Part shown: in pieces, positions 1-9,455 of the stretch
How the letters are laid out: each line of letters starts with the position of its first letter
Position numbering within the stretch: the first letter of the stretch is position 1
NCBI GenBank assembly: GCA_029262315.1
Contig: JAJCZP010000109.1
Coordinates: 1 to 62,612 of the forward strand
Direction: 5' to 3'
Source: Deltaproteobacteria bacterium
GTDB taxonomy: Bacteria > Desulfobacterota > Binatia > UTPRO1
Length of the DNA: 62,612 nucleotides
The notes under the pieces: model-generated
Told to the model about the DNA's origin: nothing
What the model saw: only the letters and a program-made list of their open reading frames with translations
Database searches by the model: none
Translations under genes and position numbers: made by a program

Positions 1-75
1 TCCTGGACCCCGCGGACGTCCCGGGTTGAGCGGGGGCGCGGGCACAGTCGCGACTTCTCGCGAACTGTCTCTTAG

Positions 76-740
76 CTGCGCGCTCTTCGGATCAAGAGCG
101 GGTAGCGAGGGGAAGTGGTCGCGAGCGCGCACCTCCGCCGCACCCCGACGCGATCCCGCCCGCCGTCCTGCCCGTCTGCTACCGTCCCCTTAACCACCCG
201 CTCTTCAGATCAAGAGCGGGTAGCGAGGGAGAGTGGTCGCGATCGCGCACCTCCGCCGCGCCCCGCCGCGATCCCGCCCGCCGTCCTGCTCATCCGCTAC
301 CGCCCCCTTAACCACCCGCTCTTCAGGTCAAGAGAGGGTAGCGACGGGAAGTGGACGCGCTTCGCGTACCTCCACCGCACCTCCGGCGCCACGCCGCCCG
401 CCGTCCGGCCCGTCCGCTCCCGTCCCCTTAACCACCCGCTCTTCGGATCAAGAGCGGGCGGCGAGGGAGAGTGGACGCGATCGCGCACCTACCCCGCGCC
501 CCGCCGCGACGCCGCCCGCCGTCCGACCCGTCCGCTACCTCCTCCTTAACCACCCGCTCTTCGAATCAAGAGCGGGTAGCGAGGGGAAGTGGACGCGCTT
601 CGCGTACCTCCACCGCACCTCCGGCGCCACGCCGCCCGCCGTCCGGCCCGTCCGCTACCGCCTCCTTAACCACCCGCTCTTCAAATCAAGAGCGGGTAGC
701 GAGGGGAAGTGGACGCGCTTCGCGCGTGCCCGCCACGCCC
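76..740. repeat. Tandem array of ~118-120 bp hairpin units
   Basis: Six copies of a conserved core sit at roughly 81, 197, 315, 435, 553 and 673, spaced 118, 118, 120, 118 and 120 bp. Each core is CCCGCTCTT, a six-base loop, then AAGAGCGGG (the first copy is shortened on the left; the third has one mismatch, AAGAGAGGG). The loop differs in every full copy: CAGATC, CAGGTC, CGGATC, CGAATC, CAAATC. Between cores each unit carries a second small GC palindrome after AGTGG and a C-rich stretch. The period is not a multiple of three, and reading frames through the array are low-complexity, so it is not a coding repeat. No flanking cas genes or integrase is visible. Function unknown. Confidence 0.85.
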
Positions 741-753
741 CACCGGCCGTCCT

Positions 754-777
754 GCTCGTGCGGGCCTAAGCACGAGC
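754..777. terminator. Hairpin at the end of the repeat array
   Basis: GCTCGTGC and GCACGAGC form a perfect 8-bp stem around an 8-base loop. It lies between the repeat array and the 3' end of the leftward outer-membrane protein gene, which stops at 859. There is no T-run on either side, so intrinsic termination is only a possibility. Confidence 0.4.
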
Positions 778-858
778 GGCGGCTCTCAAGGCCGCACGCA
801 TGCGACGCGAGAGGGCCGCGAATTCCCGGGGGCTCGCGCCTCTGCTTCTGCCCTTGAA

Positions 859-2346
859 TTAGAAACTATATCGCAGTTCGGTGAAGGCGCCGGTGTTGTC
901 TTCTACTCGGCCGAAGAATGAGTGGGTGGGGCCATGGAAGATTTCTCCACCTATGGTTGCCTCCCATCCGTCGGCGATGGCGTAGGTGAGCTTGGGGCGT
1001 AGGAAGAAGTCGTTGCGTTCGAAGTAGTGGACCCCGAGGAGTTCGCAGTGGAGGGTCTGATTCCAAAAGTATTTGGCGAGGCGTAGGGACCATCCGTTCT
1101 GGACTGTATCGAGCTGCTGATTGATCGTGGCGGTCTCACGGGCGGCGATGGAGCGGGCGATGCCTCGGGCGGGGTCGGGGTCGGAGAGGGCGCGGTCGGG
1201 GTCGATGCGATCGACGACATAGCGGCCGATGTATTGCACGATCAGGCTGAGATCTCCGCTGAAGGTCCGCTCGACGCCGAGCACGTAGAAGAAGTACGGC
1301 GTGATCGCATCCAGGCGCCGGCCATTGGGGTTGTCGGTATGAACGTAGGCGGCCTCTCCGCGAAAGCTGAAGCGGCCGGCCGCAGTCGCGAAATCGCCTC
1401 CGATCATATGCTGGCGTGAGTGGCGGAGCGCGACGTCTGCCTCGAGGTCACCCGTCGCGGGATTGGTGCGGGCGGTCTGGACTCGAACTTCGGGGAGGAG
1501 ATTGAATCCATAGAAATAGGAGAGCGAGCCATCGACACGTCCTCCGCTGTGATCGAGCTTGAAGCCGGCCGAACCCTGCTCCATGGAGATCGGTGGCGGC
1601 CGTGATTCGAGTCGGGCTCCTGCGGGGGCGGACAACGGTATGTCGGAGGGGGCGAAGATCGGCACCCACACGCCGCTCATCCGCAAGCGCGGATTCAGGA
1701 AGTAGTCGAGCTGCATTGCGGTCACGCCGAAGCGTTGGTCGGCTTGCCCCTCCGGGAGCAGGAGCCGGAAGTTCTTTGGTGTCACGACATCGGTCGGGTT
1801 GATCTCGTCGGCGCGCCCCCAGACGATCATCTGCCGGCCGAGGCGCAGCTCCCACGTGTCCCGTACGAACTCGACGTAGCCCTCGCGCAACTCGGTGGTG
1901 ACCTCGTCCTCGTAGCGAAGGGCGCGCGCCGACCAGTGATCGGCATCCTCGTGTTCATGCCCGACCTGCTGGGCCAAGACTCGGAGCTCACCGTACCATC
2001 GGAGGCCACGTGCCAAGCGCTGGCGGTGCTCGAGGGTCAGATTCAAACCGGGAAAGTGCTGCCGATCATCCAAATCGTGGTTCGAGCTGAAGTAGTCGAG
2101 CGCGATCGCGCCGCTCAACCCGAGGCGGGCCGGTGAGAGGTCGGCCGCCGTCGCCGCCCCGGTCAACGGAACGACCAGCAGCCCCAGGAGAGCCGCGACG
2201 GACGTTGCTCGACAGCTCAGTTTGAGGCCTCCGCTCTCACCGCGCCATCGCGACCGTATCGGCGCAGCGACCTTGGTCCAGGTAGTCGCCGTCGCTCGGG
2301 AGCCGTCCCGGAGGCACCGTCGCCCCACGCCCCGTCGCGTGCGCAT
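859..2346 (-). CDS. DUF1302-type outer-membrane beta-barrel protein
   Basis: About 495 residues. An N-terminal hydrophobic segment ending in a T-G-A-A-T-A-A-type signal cleavage region is followed by alternating amphipathic strands typical of an outer-membrane barrel, ending in the classic C-terminal aromatic ELRYSF. The composition and the RQMIVWGRADEINPTDVVTP stretch are those of DUF1302 proteins, which usually sit beside a LolA-like protein, as here: that gene ends 4 bp upstream at 2351, so the two form one leftward operon. The start is uncertain. The ATG at 2346 is the first after the upstream stop but gives a long positively charged N-region before the signal peptide. Cargo (lipid, hopanoid or other hydrophobic compound) cannot be told from sequence. 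Confidence 0.8.
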   Translation of the reverse strand: MRTRRGVGRRCLRDGSRATATTWTKVAAPIRSRWRGESGGLKLSCRATSVAALLGLLVVPLTGAATAADLSPARLGLSGAIALDYFSSNHDLDDRQHFPGLNLTLEHRQRLARGLRWYGELRVLAQQVGHEHEDADHWSARALRYEDEVTTELREGYVEFVRDTWELRLGRQMIVWGRADEINPTDVVTPKNFRLLLPEGQADQRFGVTAMQLDYFLNPRLRMSGVWVPIFAPSDIPLSAPAGARLESRPPPISMEQGSAGFKLDHSGGRVDGSLSYFYGFNLLPEVRVQTARTNPATGDLEADVALRHSRQHMIGGDFATAAGRFSFRGEAAYVHTDNPNGRRLDAITPYFFYVLGVERTFSGDLSLIVQYIGRYVVDRIDPDRALSDPDPARGIARSIAARETATINQQLDTVQNGWSLRLAKYFWNQTLHCELLGVHYFERNDFFLRPKLTYAIADGWEATIGGEIFHGPTHSFFGRVEDNTGAFTELRYSF

Positions 2347-2350
2347 CGGC

Positions 2351-3169
2351 TCAGTCCTCTTCGTCCAGGTAGCGCTCGCTGAAGAGGGCGTCGTCGAGCC
2401 CAATGTCGACTTCAAGATCGCTGACGCGGAACTCGGTGACATGCCCGGTTTGCTTGTTGGTCATTCGCAGTTGGAAGGCCTGCCACTTGGCCTTGGCCGG
2501 GTCGATCTCGCGCACGTCGTCAGCCTCGAGCTCCTTCAGGAGAGTGTCCCCCGTGTCCCAGTACTGTCCACGTATGGCGACGTAGTTGTCTCGGCGAATC
2601 CAGAGCTTGCGCTTGCCGTACCCGCTGTGCTCGCGCACGGCGTCCGTGCGGGGGATCGCTTCGATCACGTAGGTGTCGGCGCCATCGAGGACTTCGGTAC
2701 GGAGGAGCGCATACTTCCAGTCCTGGACGCGATGCCCGATGATGTCCCCGTACGAGAAATCCGTGCCGACGAAGCTGTCCTTCTTGTTGTTGGCCACGAG
2801 CCGCCGCACCTTCCGGAGAGCCGGCAGGTAGATCCAAATGTCGTCGTCTCCGTCGGCGTGCTCGACGAGGAGCGTCGCCGTTCCGCGCACCTCGGCGGGG
2901 ACTCGGAACCGAATCAGCCGCTTCTGGTCGATCCCGTTCGGGAGAAGCTTCGTCGTCGTGACGGTCTCCCGCTCGCGGCGCGTGCCGCGGGCGTTGGTCA
3001 GGATCATGCGGATGTTGCCGCGGGAGTCGACGACCTTGCCGACCATGAAATTCCGACGCATGATCTCTTCGACGTCCGGATCGCCCGCATTCAGGGCAGC
3101 CGGCGTCAGGAGGGCGCACGTCAGCGCCAAGAACCAGGGCCAGACCCCACTGCTGATCTTGTCGCGCAT
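2351..3169 (-). CDS. LolA-like outer-membrane lipoprotein-sorting family protein
   Basis: 272 residues with an N-terminal signal peptide (hydrophobic FLALTCALL segment, then A-L-N-A). The body matches the large LolA-like group that partners RND/MMPL exporters and DUF1302 barrels: an RDNYVAIRGQYWD-type strand, DDIWIYLPALRKVRRL and a C-terminal YLDEED. The DIWIYLP and SFVGTDFSYGDI stretches are characteristic. The ATG at 3169 was preferred over the GTG at 3181 because GAGGTGG lies at suitable distance. Likely role is periplasmic carriage of a hydrophobic ligand to or from the downstream barrel. An RND exporter that often completes this set is not in the window. Confidence 0.8.
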   Translation of the reverse strand: MRDKISSGVWPWFLALTCALLTPAALNAGDPDVEEIMRRNFMVGKVVDSRGNIRMILTNARGTRRERETVTTTKLLPNGIDQKRLIRFRVPAEVRGTATLLVEHADGDDDIWIYLPALRKVRRLVANNKKDSFVGTDFSYGDIIGHRVQDWKYALLRTEVLDGADTYVIEAIPRTDAVREHSGYGKRKLWIRRDNYVAIRGQYWDTGDTLLKELEADDVREIDPAKAKWQAFQLRMTNKQTGHVTEFRVSDLEVDIGLDDALFSERYLDEED

Positions 3170-3348
3170 GCGCCACACCACCTCGAACCTCTACGACGGC
3201 GCCCCATACCGCAAATGGCCCGATCGGGCTAGGGCGTGTTGTGGACGGATTCCGACGAATGCGGTACAGGCACGCGTTACGCCAAGGTGGAGGCTAGATG
3301 CTCGGAGTGGTGATGGGCCGGATCGATTCCAATGAAGCTGGACGACGG

Positions 3349-4791
3349 ATGCGATCGGCCGCTCTGATCGGCCTGGTATTGGTCGTTGCGGGGTGTGGTG
3401 ACGATCAAGGGGGACCCTTCGTCATGCCCGCGGGTACCGAGTTCGACGCGGTCGGATCTGATCAGGTCATCGTGGTCGTCGAGACGCAGAACGAATGCGC
3501 GGACCTCGGCAACTGCCTGCCTAACCCTACGAGCCCTTGCGATCTGGGCGATGGCAATCGGCGTGGTCTGGCCGTGTACCGGCTGGGGAGCAGCGGGCGC
3601 TTCGTGAGCGCGACTGGCGATCAGGCTGGTGCGCTCCCCGAGGCGATCATCCCGACCGGAGACAATCCGCGTCGTGTCATCGCACATCCGAACGACCCAA
3701 CGCTGCTCTATGTCGCCACCCTCAAGAGCGTGCAGGTCTTTCGGCTCGCAGCGGGTGGTGGCAGCGAGTGTCTCGACCAAACCACGGAAGACAAGGTGGT
3801 CGCGCCCGACCTCGACGACGATCTCGAGCCGGTCGACCTGCTGATCGATCCCAATTTCGGCACGAACGGTGTGCTCTACATTGCGGGTGAAGAAGGGCAT
3901 CGCGTCGATGCCTACGACATTGCGCTCGATGGGACGCTCCCCGATCTGCCGAGCAGTTGCATTGTCGGCAGCACGGCCGAAGAGTTCACCGCGCTCGCCG
4001 TGGTCGACGACACGTTGTTCGCGACCGGGAGCCGGGAACGCATCGAAGTATACCAGCGCGTCAACGGGCAGTTCCCGGACGTTCAGGTAACGCCCACTGC
4101 GACCGCGGAGCCAGATCCCAACGAGCCAACGCCGATGCAGACGCCGATGCCAACGCCGACGTCTACCGACCCCACGCCCCTGGCGACACCATCGCCCGCT
4201 CCGACCTGTATCGACGCCTTGCGCATTACGTCGCCGCTCTCCTCGCTTGGCGCGGGACGTGTGACTGACATCGAGTTCTTGGCTGCGGAGAAGCCCAACG
4301 AAGAGACGGTCGGGAGTCTGGTCGTCGCCGAGGAGTTCACGGGCCGTCTGACCAGCTTTCCGATCGACCCGAATGGGGAACTCGACGGGGACGACGATGG
4401 CCAGACCGATCGCACCGGATTCTACCAACGTCTCCTGCGCATCGATCGCGTCGGCACGACGTTCCTGTACACGACCGCATTTCAGGAGGGCGAAACAGAC
4501 GTGTTCCGGCTGGGCGACCCCGACGATGGGGAAGACCGACTGCCCGACCGCCCGCTTTCGCGAACACGCTCCGATCCGTTTTCGCTTCCGGTCGGGCTCG
4601 CGATCGACGGCAGCACGGGTTCCATCATGTACGTGGCCCAAGAAGGCCTTCAGCGTATCGATGGCTTTCGTATTCGCCCGGACGGCGGGACCGACAATGA
4701 GCCGGTAACCAGTACAGCACCCGCGCGCGCGATTGACGGGCGGGCGCTCGATCTGTTTCCGAACGACGTCGTCATCGTCACCCTGCCCTGA
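3349..4791 (+). CDS. Secreted lipoprotein with beta-propeller-like repeats
   Basis: 480 residues. The N-terminus has a short hydrophobic run and the lipobox LVVAGC, so it is probably lipidated. The body contains repeated strand patterns (LYVATLKSVQVFRL, LYIAGEEGHRVDAYDI, LFATGSRERIEVYQ) suggestive of a beta-propeller, interrupted around residues 255-285 by a Thr/Pro-rich linker (PTPMQTPMPTPTSTDPTP). An Asp-rich stretch (DGDDDGQTD) could bind calcium. The ATG at 3349 was chosen because it places the signal peptide correctly; upstream in-frame ATGs at 3298 and 3313 would add a charged leader. No enzymatic motif is seen. It precedes lnt by 16 bp and may be cotranscribed. Confidence 0.65.
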   Translation: MRSAALIGLVLVVAGCGDDQGGPFVMPAGTEFDAVGSDQVIVVVETQNECADLGNCLPNPTSPCDLGDGNRRGLAVYRLGSSGRFVSATGDQAGALPEAIIPTGDNPRRVIAHPNDPTLLYVATLKSVQVFRLAAGGGSECLDQTTEDKVVAPDLDDDLEPVDLLIDPNFGTNGVLYIAGEEGHRVDAYDIALDGTLPDLPSSCIVGSTAEEFTALAVVDDTLFATGSRERIEVYQRVNGQFPDVQVTPTATAEPDPNEPTPMQTPMPTPTSTDPTPLATPSPAPTCIDALRITSPLSSLGAGRVTDIEFLAAEKPNEETVGSLVVAEEFTGRLTSFPIDPNGELDGDDDGQTDRTGFYQRLLRIDRVGTTFLYTTAFQEGETDVFRLGDPDDGEDRLPDRPLSRTRSDPFSLPVGLAIDGSTGSIMYVAQEGLQRIDGFRIRPDGGTDNEPVTSTAPARAIDGRALDLFPNDVVIVTLP

Positions 4792-4807
4792 CAAGGTCGT
4801 CGACCTC

Positions 4808-6346
4808 ATGTCGACAGGATTGCTGGGAGCCGTCGTTGCAGGAGTCCTGCTCGGGGCGAGCTTCTTTGATTTTCGCCTGTTTGCGCTGGCGTGGATCGGG
4901 GCAGCGGTGCTCGTCGCGGTCCTTGCGGGGCGCACTCCGCGTCGAGCGTTCCTCCTGGGATTCGTCGCCGGCATGGCAGGCTTGACGCTTGCGTTCGCCT
5001 GGCTGATCTACGCGCTCCAGGTCTTCGGTGGATTTCCGTTCGTGATCGCGGTCATCTTCAGTTTGGTGCCGATCGCTTGGATGGCAGCCCAATTGGGCCT
5101 GTTCGGCGCACTGCTGGCGTGGCTTGGCCCCCTACCCTTCGGGCTTGCCGCACCGCTGGTGTTCACGGGAGTCGAGTTTCTGTTTCCCTCGCTTTTCCCC
5201 TGGCGGTTGGCGCACTCGCAGTATCACCTCCCCGTTCTTCTCCAGAGCGGCGATCTGACAGGCCCGTTCCTGCTGACATTTGCGATCGTCTGGATGGGCG
5301 CGTGCGTGATCGGCGCGCGCGACCTACTTCGGCGCGAGGACGCGCGGAAGGGCCGCGCGGTGCTGCTCCACATCCTCCCACCCTTGTTGCTGGTCGGAGC
5401 GCTCGTCGTCTACGGACAGGCGCGCATCGCGGTGATCGAAGCTGCGCGTCGACAAGCACCGGCGCTGCGTGTCGGCATCGTGCAAGGCAACGTGGGGGTT
5501 GCCCGTAAAGGCCGGCAAGCATCGTTTACGCGCAACATGCAGGACTACCGCGATCTCTCGGCGGCGATCGCTCCCGCCAGCGACGTGCTGATTTGGCCCG
5601 AAACGGTCTTCCAGCGACATATTCCGACGACCATGCGGACCCTGGATGTCGGCTATCATCCGTTTCCCGACGCCCCGCGCCCCCTGATCTTCGGGGGCCT
5701 GGGTGTCGCGCGCGAGCTGAGACCGAGGCGCATTTTCAACAGCGCGTTTCTCGTCGACGTCGGCGGCCAGGTCAGAGGCCGCTACGACAAGCGCGTGCTC
5801 GTACCGTTTGGAGAGTACATGCCACTCGGAGACAGATTTCCACGGTTACGCGAGTTGAGTCCGGCTACGGGCCACTTTCATTCTGGTACCGGTTCGCCGC
5901 TGCTCACGCTCGACGACAATGCGCGGTTCGGCACCCTCATCTGCTACGAGGATGTCCTCCCCGGCCCGGCACGCGCGGCGGTGCGAGCCGGCGCAACGCT
6001 TCTCCTGAACCTCACGAACGACGCCTGGTATGGGGACACCGCCCAGCCGCACCAACATCAGGCCCTCGCAATCTGGCGCGCCATCGAAACCCGGCGCGAT
6101 TTCCTGCGAGTGACCAATACGGGCCTGACGAGTGTCATTGCTGCCTCGGGTGCTGTGGTGACGACGTTCCCCACGTTTGCTCCCCACGCAGAGGCCACCG
6201 AGGTTCGGTTGCTCGAATCGATCACGCCCTACGCGCGGTATGGCGACCTCTTCGGGTGGAGCGTCGTCGGATTCCTTGCCCTGGCCCTCGCCGCCCGCTG
6301 GCGGAGGGGTCGGCCCCTACCTTGCAATGCCCACGGCCCTGATTGA
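4808..6346 (+). CDS. lnt: Apolipoprotein N-acyltransferase
   Basis: 512 residues, the usual Lnt length. It transfers an acyl chain from phospholipid to the N-terminal Cys of diacylated lipoproteins at the periplasmic face of the inner membrane. The first 220 residues hold about six hydrophobic segments. The C-terminal half is the nitrilase-fold domain, with the catalytic Glu in LIWPETVF, the Lys in YDKRVLVPFGEYMP and the nucleophilic Cys in LICYEDVLPG, followed by NLTNDAWYG. The start at 4808 begins right before the first membrane segment; an upstream extension would overlap the previous gene. The window encodes several lipobox proteins that would be substrates. Confidence 0.95.
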   Translation: MSTGLLGAVVAGVLLGASFFDFRLFALAWIGAAVLVAVLAGRTPRRAFLLGFVAGMAGLTLAFAWLIYALQVFGGFPFVIAVIFSLVPIAWMAAQLGLFGALLAWLGPLPFGLAAPLVFTGVEFLFPSLFPWRLAHSQYHLPVLLQSGDLTGPFLLTFAIVWMGACVIGARDLLRREDARKGRAVLLHILPPLLLVGALVVYGQARIAVIEAARRQAPALRVGIVQGNVGVARKGRQASFTRNMQDYRDLSAAIAPASDVLIWPETVFQRHIPTTMRTLDVGYHPFPDAPRPLIFGGLGVARELRPRRIFNSAFLVDVGGQVRGRYDKRVLVPFGEYMPLGDRFPRLRELSPATGHFHSGTGSPLLTLDDNARFGTLICYEDVLPGPARAAVRAGATLLLNLTNDAWYGDTAQPHQHQALAIWRAIETRRDFLRVTNTGLTSVIAASGAVVTTFPTFAPHAEATEVRLLESITPYARYGDLFGWSVVGFLALALAARWRRGRPLPCNAHGPD

Positions 6347-6367
6347 TGATCGGTGAGGTCGCCCTGC

Positions 6368-8086
6368 ATGTACGAAGAATTCTATCGGTTTAACGAGGCG
6401 CCGTTCCGGCTTACGCCCGACCCGAACTACCTCTACCTCAGTAGCCAGCACCGGGAGGCGTTCGGTCATCTGCTGTTCGGTATCCGTGAGGGAAGCGGGT
6501 TCGTCGCGGTCACGGGTGAGATCGGCACCGGGAAGACGACGCTGCTGCGGGCCTTGTTGCGGGATCTCGAGCCGACGACGATCGTCGCCTACCTGTTCAA
6601 CCCCGCGCTCTCCGACCTCGAGTTGTTGCAGACGGTGAATAGTGAGCTCTCGCTCCCGTCCAGCTCGACCAGCAAGAAAGAGCTCGTGGAACATCTGAAC
6701 CGCTTCCTCGTGGCGCAGAAGCTCGCGGGTCGCAGGGTTGTGGTGATCGTCGATGAGGCCCAGGCCCTGGCGCCAGCAACTCTCGAACAGTTACGTCTGC
6801 TGTCGAATCTGGAGACCGAGACCCAGAAGCTTCTGCAGATCATCCTCGTTGGCCAGCCGGAGCTGCGTACGTTGTTGCGCCGTCCGGAGCTGGTGCAACT
6901 CAATCAGCGGATCACGATCCGTTGGCACCTGAAGCCGCTCGATCCGGCGGAAACCCTGGCGTACATCCGGCACCGCTTGCGGGTTGCTGGCGGCGCCGCG
7001 GCCGTCGGGGTGTTCACACCACGCGCGTGCCGCCGCATTCACCGCTACGCGCGAGGCGTGCCTCGGCTGATCAACATCGCGGCGCACCATTCGCTCCTCA
7101 TTGGGTACACCGCGGATCAACAAACGATCGACACGCCGACGGTGCGCCGGGCGTTGCGCGAGCTTCGACAGCACGATGGCGGCCCGAGCGGCCGCCGGCA
7201 GATGCTGTGGCCCGCCGCCGCCATTGGCATGACCGCGATCGCGGTGGCCTTGGCGTTCGTTGTCCTAGACCTCTGGCCCAAGTCCCGCCCGTCAACTCGG
7301 GCGGCAGCTCCTCCTATTGCGACTCCGGCCGTCGCGAGCGCTGCCACGACCGTACCGACCGTCCCGTTGAGGGCGAGCCTCGCCGCCGCCGAGGTCCTGC
7401 CCGAGGCGGACGTTGACCTGCCCGATACGGCGGAGGAACTCACCGGGGTCAGCGCCTGGGAGCAGCTGGCGGAGCTCGACCACCAGGGGGCGGCGGCCGT
7501 GGCAACCGACGGTCTGCTCGAGGCCTGGGGCGCCGCCACGCTCAGCCAACAGGAACTCGATCGGGGCCGGCTGGATCTCGCACGAATCGCCGAGGATCGC
7601 GGACTGCACTATCTCACCACGAGCGGGACGCTGGCGCGCTTCGCGACTCTCAATCTCCCGGCCATCCTGGAGCTTGCGGTTCCGCCATCAGGAAAACGCC
7701 GCTCGGCACTCCTGGTCGAGGTCGCGGCAAGCGGCATTACGTTGCGAGTGGCCGACTCCCAGGCTACGGTATCCGCGGATGAGTTGGCGGCGGTGTGGTA
7801 CGGGAAGGCTCATCTTTTCTGGCGTGATTTCGAGGCGCTGCCTTCAATGTTAGCGCCCGGCAGCAGCGGCACCGAGGTCCGACGCTTGCAGAACCTGCTG
7901 CACCGCGTTGGCGAACTCAGCGGGCCGCCTACGCTGGCCTACGACCGGGCCACGGAAGAGGCCATCGCGCGATTCCAACGCTCGCACCGTCTGGAACCCG
8001 ATGGTATTGTAGGCCCCTTGACCAAGATCGTTCTGTACGATGCCTTGGCCACCTACGACCACCCGAGGCTGAGCGGGGACTCATGA
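6368..8086 (+). CDS. exeA: ExeA/GspA-type AAA+ ATPase with peptidoglycan-binding domain
   Basis: 572 residues. It starts MYEEFYRF, typical of the ExeA family, which with GspB helps assemble the type II secretion secretin through the cell wall. The AAA domain (residues about 40-270) has Walker A GEIGTGKTT and Walker B VVVIVDEAQAL. A single TM segment near residue 285 (AIGMTAIAVALAFVVL) separates it from a Pro/Ala-rich periplasmic part ending in a PG_binding_1 domain (GSSGTEVRRLQNLL to DGIVGPLTKIVL). The ATG at 6368 fits the family start better than one 15 bp upstream. Its stop overlaps the next gene by ATGA. No other type II secretion genes are in the window. Confidence 0.9.
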   Translation: MYEEFYRFNEAPFRLTPDPNYLYLSSQHREAFGHLLFGIREGSGFVAVTGEIGTGKTTLLRALLRDLEPTTIVAYLFNPALSDLELLQTVNSELSLPSSSTSKKELVEHLNRFLVAQKLAGRRVVVIVDEAQALAPATLEQLRLLSNLETETQKLLQIILVGQPELRTLLRRPELVQLNQRITIRWHLKPLDPAETLAYIRHRLRVAGGAAAVGVFTPRACRRIHRYARGVPRLINIAAHHSLLIGYTADQQTIDTPTVRRALRELRQHDGGPSGRRQMLWPAAAIGMTAIAVALAFVVLDLWPKSRPSTRAAAPPIATPAVASAATTVPTVPLRASLAAAEVLPEADVDLPDTAEELTGVSAWEQLAELDHQGAAAVATDGLLEAWGAATLSQQELDRGRLDLARIAEDRGLHYLTTSGTLARFATLNLPAILELAVPPSGKRRSALLVEVAASGITLRVADSQATVSADELAAVWYGKAHLFWRDFEALPSMLAPGSSGTEVRRLQNLLHRVGELSGPPTLAYDRATEEAIARFQRSHRLEPDGIVGPLTKIVLYDALATYDHPRLSGDS

Positions 8087-9003
8087 GCACGATCCTCGAC
8101 GCATTGAAGAAGGTCGAGCGGGAGCGGGAGTCCCCTGGCGACCGCCTGCGCCACGATCCCGAGCCCACACCGCCGCGTTCGAGGCGTGTGTCGACGATTA
8201 CCATCGTCGTCTGTGCCATCCTTGGATTTGGCGCTGGCGCCGGTATCGCCCTCTGGCGAAACGCTGCCCCGGCCCCTGGGGAGAACCAGGGCCCGCTGGC
8301 GGTGCCTGCGGCCCCGCACATCGACGTCCCCGCCTCTTCGGAGGATGTGCCGGATGCGGAGGCGCCACGACGGGTCGCGCGGGCCGAGTCCGAGGTCGAC
8401 GAGGGCTCGGCGTTGGAGCCTTCGCCGTTCGCACGGCCATCGGCGCCGAAGGGCGAGCTAGCCGAGGCCGCGGTACCCGCACACTGGGGTGAACCAGCCG
8501 AAATGGTGGTGCGGAGGGGCACGCTCGGCGAGGTGACCGCGCCTCCGGCCGCCACCGGAGGGGACAACGTCGAGCCCCAGAATCAGATCGTCGCAGGGGT
8601 GGAAACCCGACCAGAGATCCGGCCGCCGACCATTGGAAGTGCCCTCGGCGTGTCAGACGACGTTCCGGCCGTCGACGGCATTGCCCCGACTGACGAAGCG
8701 CTCGACGACAGCCTCGAGGTCGAAGACGCGGCGCTCGACGAGGACTCCCCGCCCGCGGAGTCCGACACGACCGTCATCGATACTGGTCGATCGCCGCCCG
8801 GCGCGCCGCGCGTTACGCTGAGTTTTCTCCAGTACTCGGCCGATCCGGCGCGGCGCTTCGCGTTTCTCAGCGTTGACGGAGGTCCGAGTCAGCGAGTACG
8901 CGAAGGCGACGCCGCGGGTGCGGCGAGCGTCGATCTCATCACACCCGACGGCGTACGCCTGCGTCACGCCGATACGTTGTTCGTCATCCGGCCGCGCCAC
9001 TAG
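8083..9003 (+). CDS. gspB: GspB-like type II secretion accessory protein
   Basis: 306 residues. The N-terminal MSTILDALKKVERERE is the hallmark of the GspB/ExeB family. One TM segment follows at about residues 38-60 (VSTITIVVCAILGFGAGAG), then a long acidic, Pro/Ala-rich linker, and a compact C-terminal domain (VTLSFLQYSADPARRFAFLS to LRHADTLFVIRPRH) matching the conserved periplasmic GspB fold. It overlaps the upstream ExeA-like gene by 4 bp, so the two are translationally coupled, as expected for a two-protein complex. It converges on the PKD lipoprotein gene 11 bp downstream. Confidence 0.88.
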   Translation: MSTILDALKKVERERESPGDRLRHDPEPTPPRSRRVSTITIVVCAILGFGAGAGIALWRNAAPAPGENQGPLAVPAAPHIDVPASSEDVPDAEAPRRVARAESEVDEGSALEPSPFARPSAPKGELAEAAVPAHWGEPAEMVVRRGTLGEVTAPPAATGGDNVEPQNQIVAGVETRPEIRPPTIGSALGVSDDVPAVDGIAPTDEALDDSLEVEDAALDEDSPPAESDTTVIDTGRSPPGAPRVTLSFLQYSADPARRFAFLSVDGGPSQRVREGDAAGAASVDLITPDGVRLRHADTLFVIRPRH

Positions 9004-9014
9004 GGCGCGCCCGC

Positions 9015-9437
9015 TTACTCGTCCTCGACTTCGATGTCGACGTAGTCCGAGTCGGAGTCGCCGCTCGTGTCGGCGACATCGACGGACGCGCGATAGGTGC
9101 CGGCTTTTTCGTAGGTGTGCTCGGGGTTTTCTTCGCTGCTGGGCGGCGAGCCGTCACCAAAGTCCCACTTGACGGTCCGCTCGCCGACGCCACCCGAGAT
9201 GTCGGCCAGCAGTTTCACCGTGAGCGGCGGCGCGCCTTCATCGGGCTCGGCCTCGGCCCAGACCATGAGGATCTCATCAGGGTCGGGGATCTCCAGCTCC
9301 GCTGCCGCGGCCGGCGCTTCCGCCGCCGGTGCGGGGGCCTCAGTCGCGACCGGCGCTTCTCCGCCGCCTTGCGAGCAACCGGCAACCATTCCCAACAACG
9401 TGACTACTCCCAAGCTCGTCCTGAGCGAGAATCGCAT
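9015..9437 (-). CDS. PKD-domain lipoprotein
   Basis: 140 residues. The signal peptide ends in the lipobox GMVAGC. An Ala/Pro/Glu-rich spacer (residues 25-45) leads to a single PKD domain marked by VKWDFGDGSPPSSEENPEHT and YEKAGTYRASVDVADTSG. PKD domains are beta-sandwiches mediating protein or carbohydrate contact on the cell surface. The protein is strongly acidic (ends DIEVEDE). It probably lies in one leftward unit with the esterase upstream (18 bp gap). Partner unknown. Confidence 0.85.
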   Translation of the reverse strand: MRFSLRTSLGVVTLLGMVAGCSQGGGEAPVATEAPAPAAEAPAAAAELEIPDPDEILMVWAEAEPDEGAPPLTVKLLADISGGVGERTVKWDFGDGSPPSSEENPEHTYEKAGTYRASVDVADTSGDSDSDYVDIEVEDE

Positions 9438-9455
9438 ACGAACATCCTCCGAGAT

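Noticed and set aside
76-740. CRISPR array
   Set aside because: Units are about 119 bp with similar, not unique, spacers, and no cas genes are present.
115-857. Overlapping open frames through the hairpin array on both strands
   Set aside because: They are low-complexity Arg/Pro/Ser translations of a 118-120 bp repeat whose period is not a multiple of three, with no ribosome sites.
3277-4974. Long leftward frame opposite the beta-propeller lipoprotein
   Set aside because: It has no recognisable domain and would run across lnt; the plus frame has a lipobox and regular repeats.
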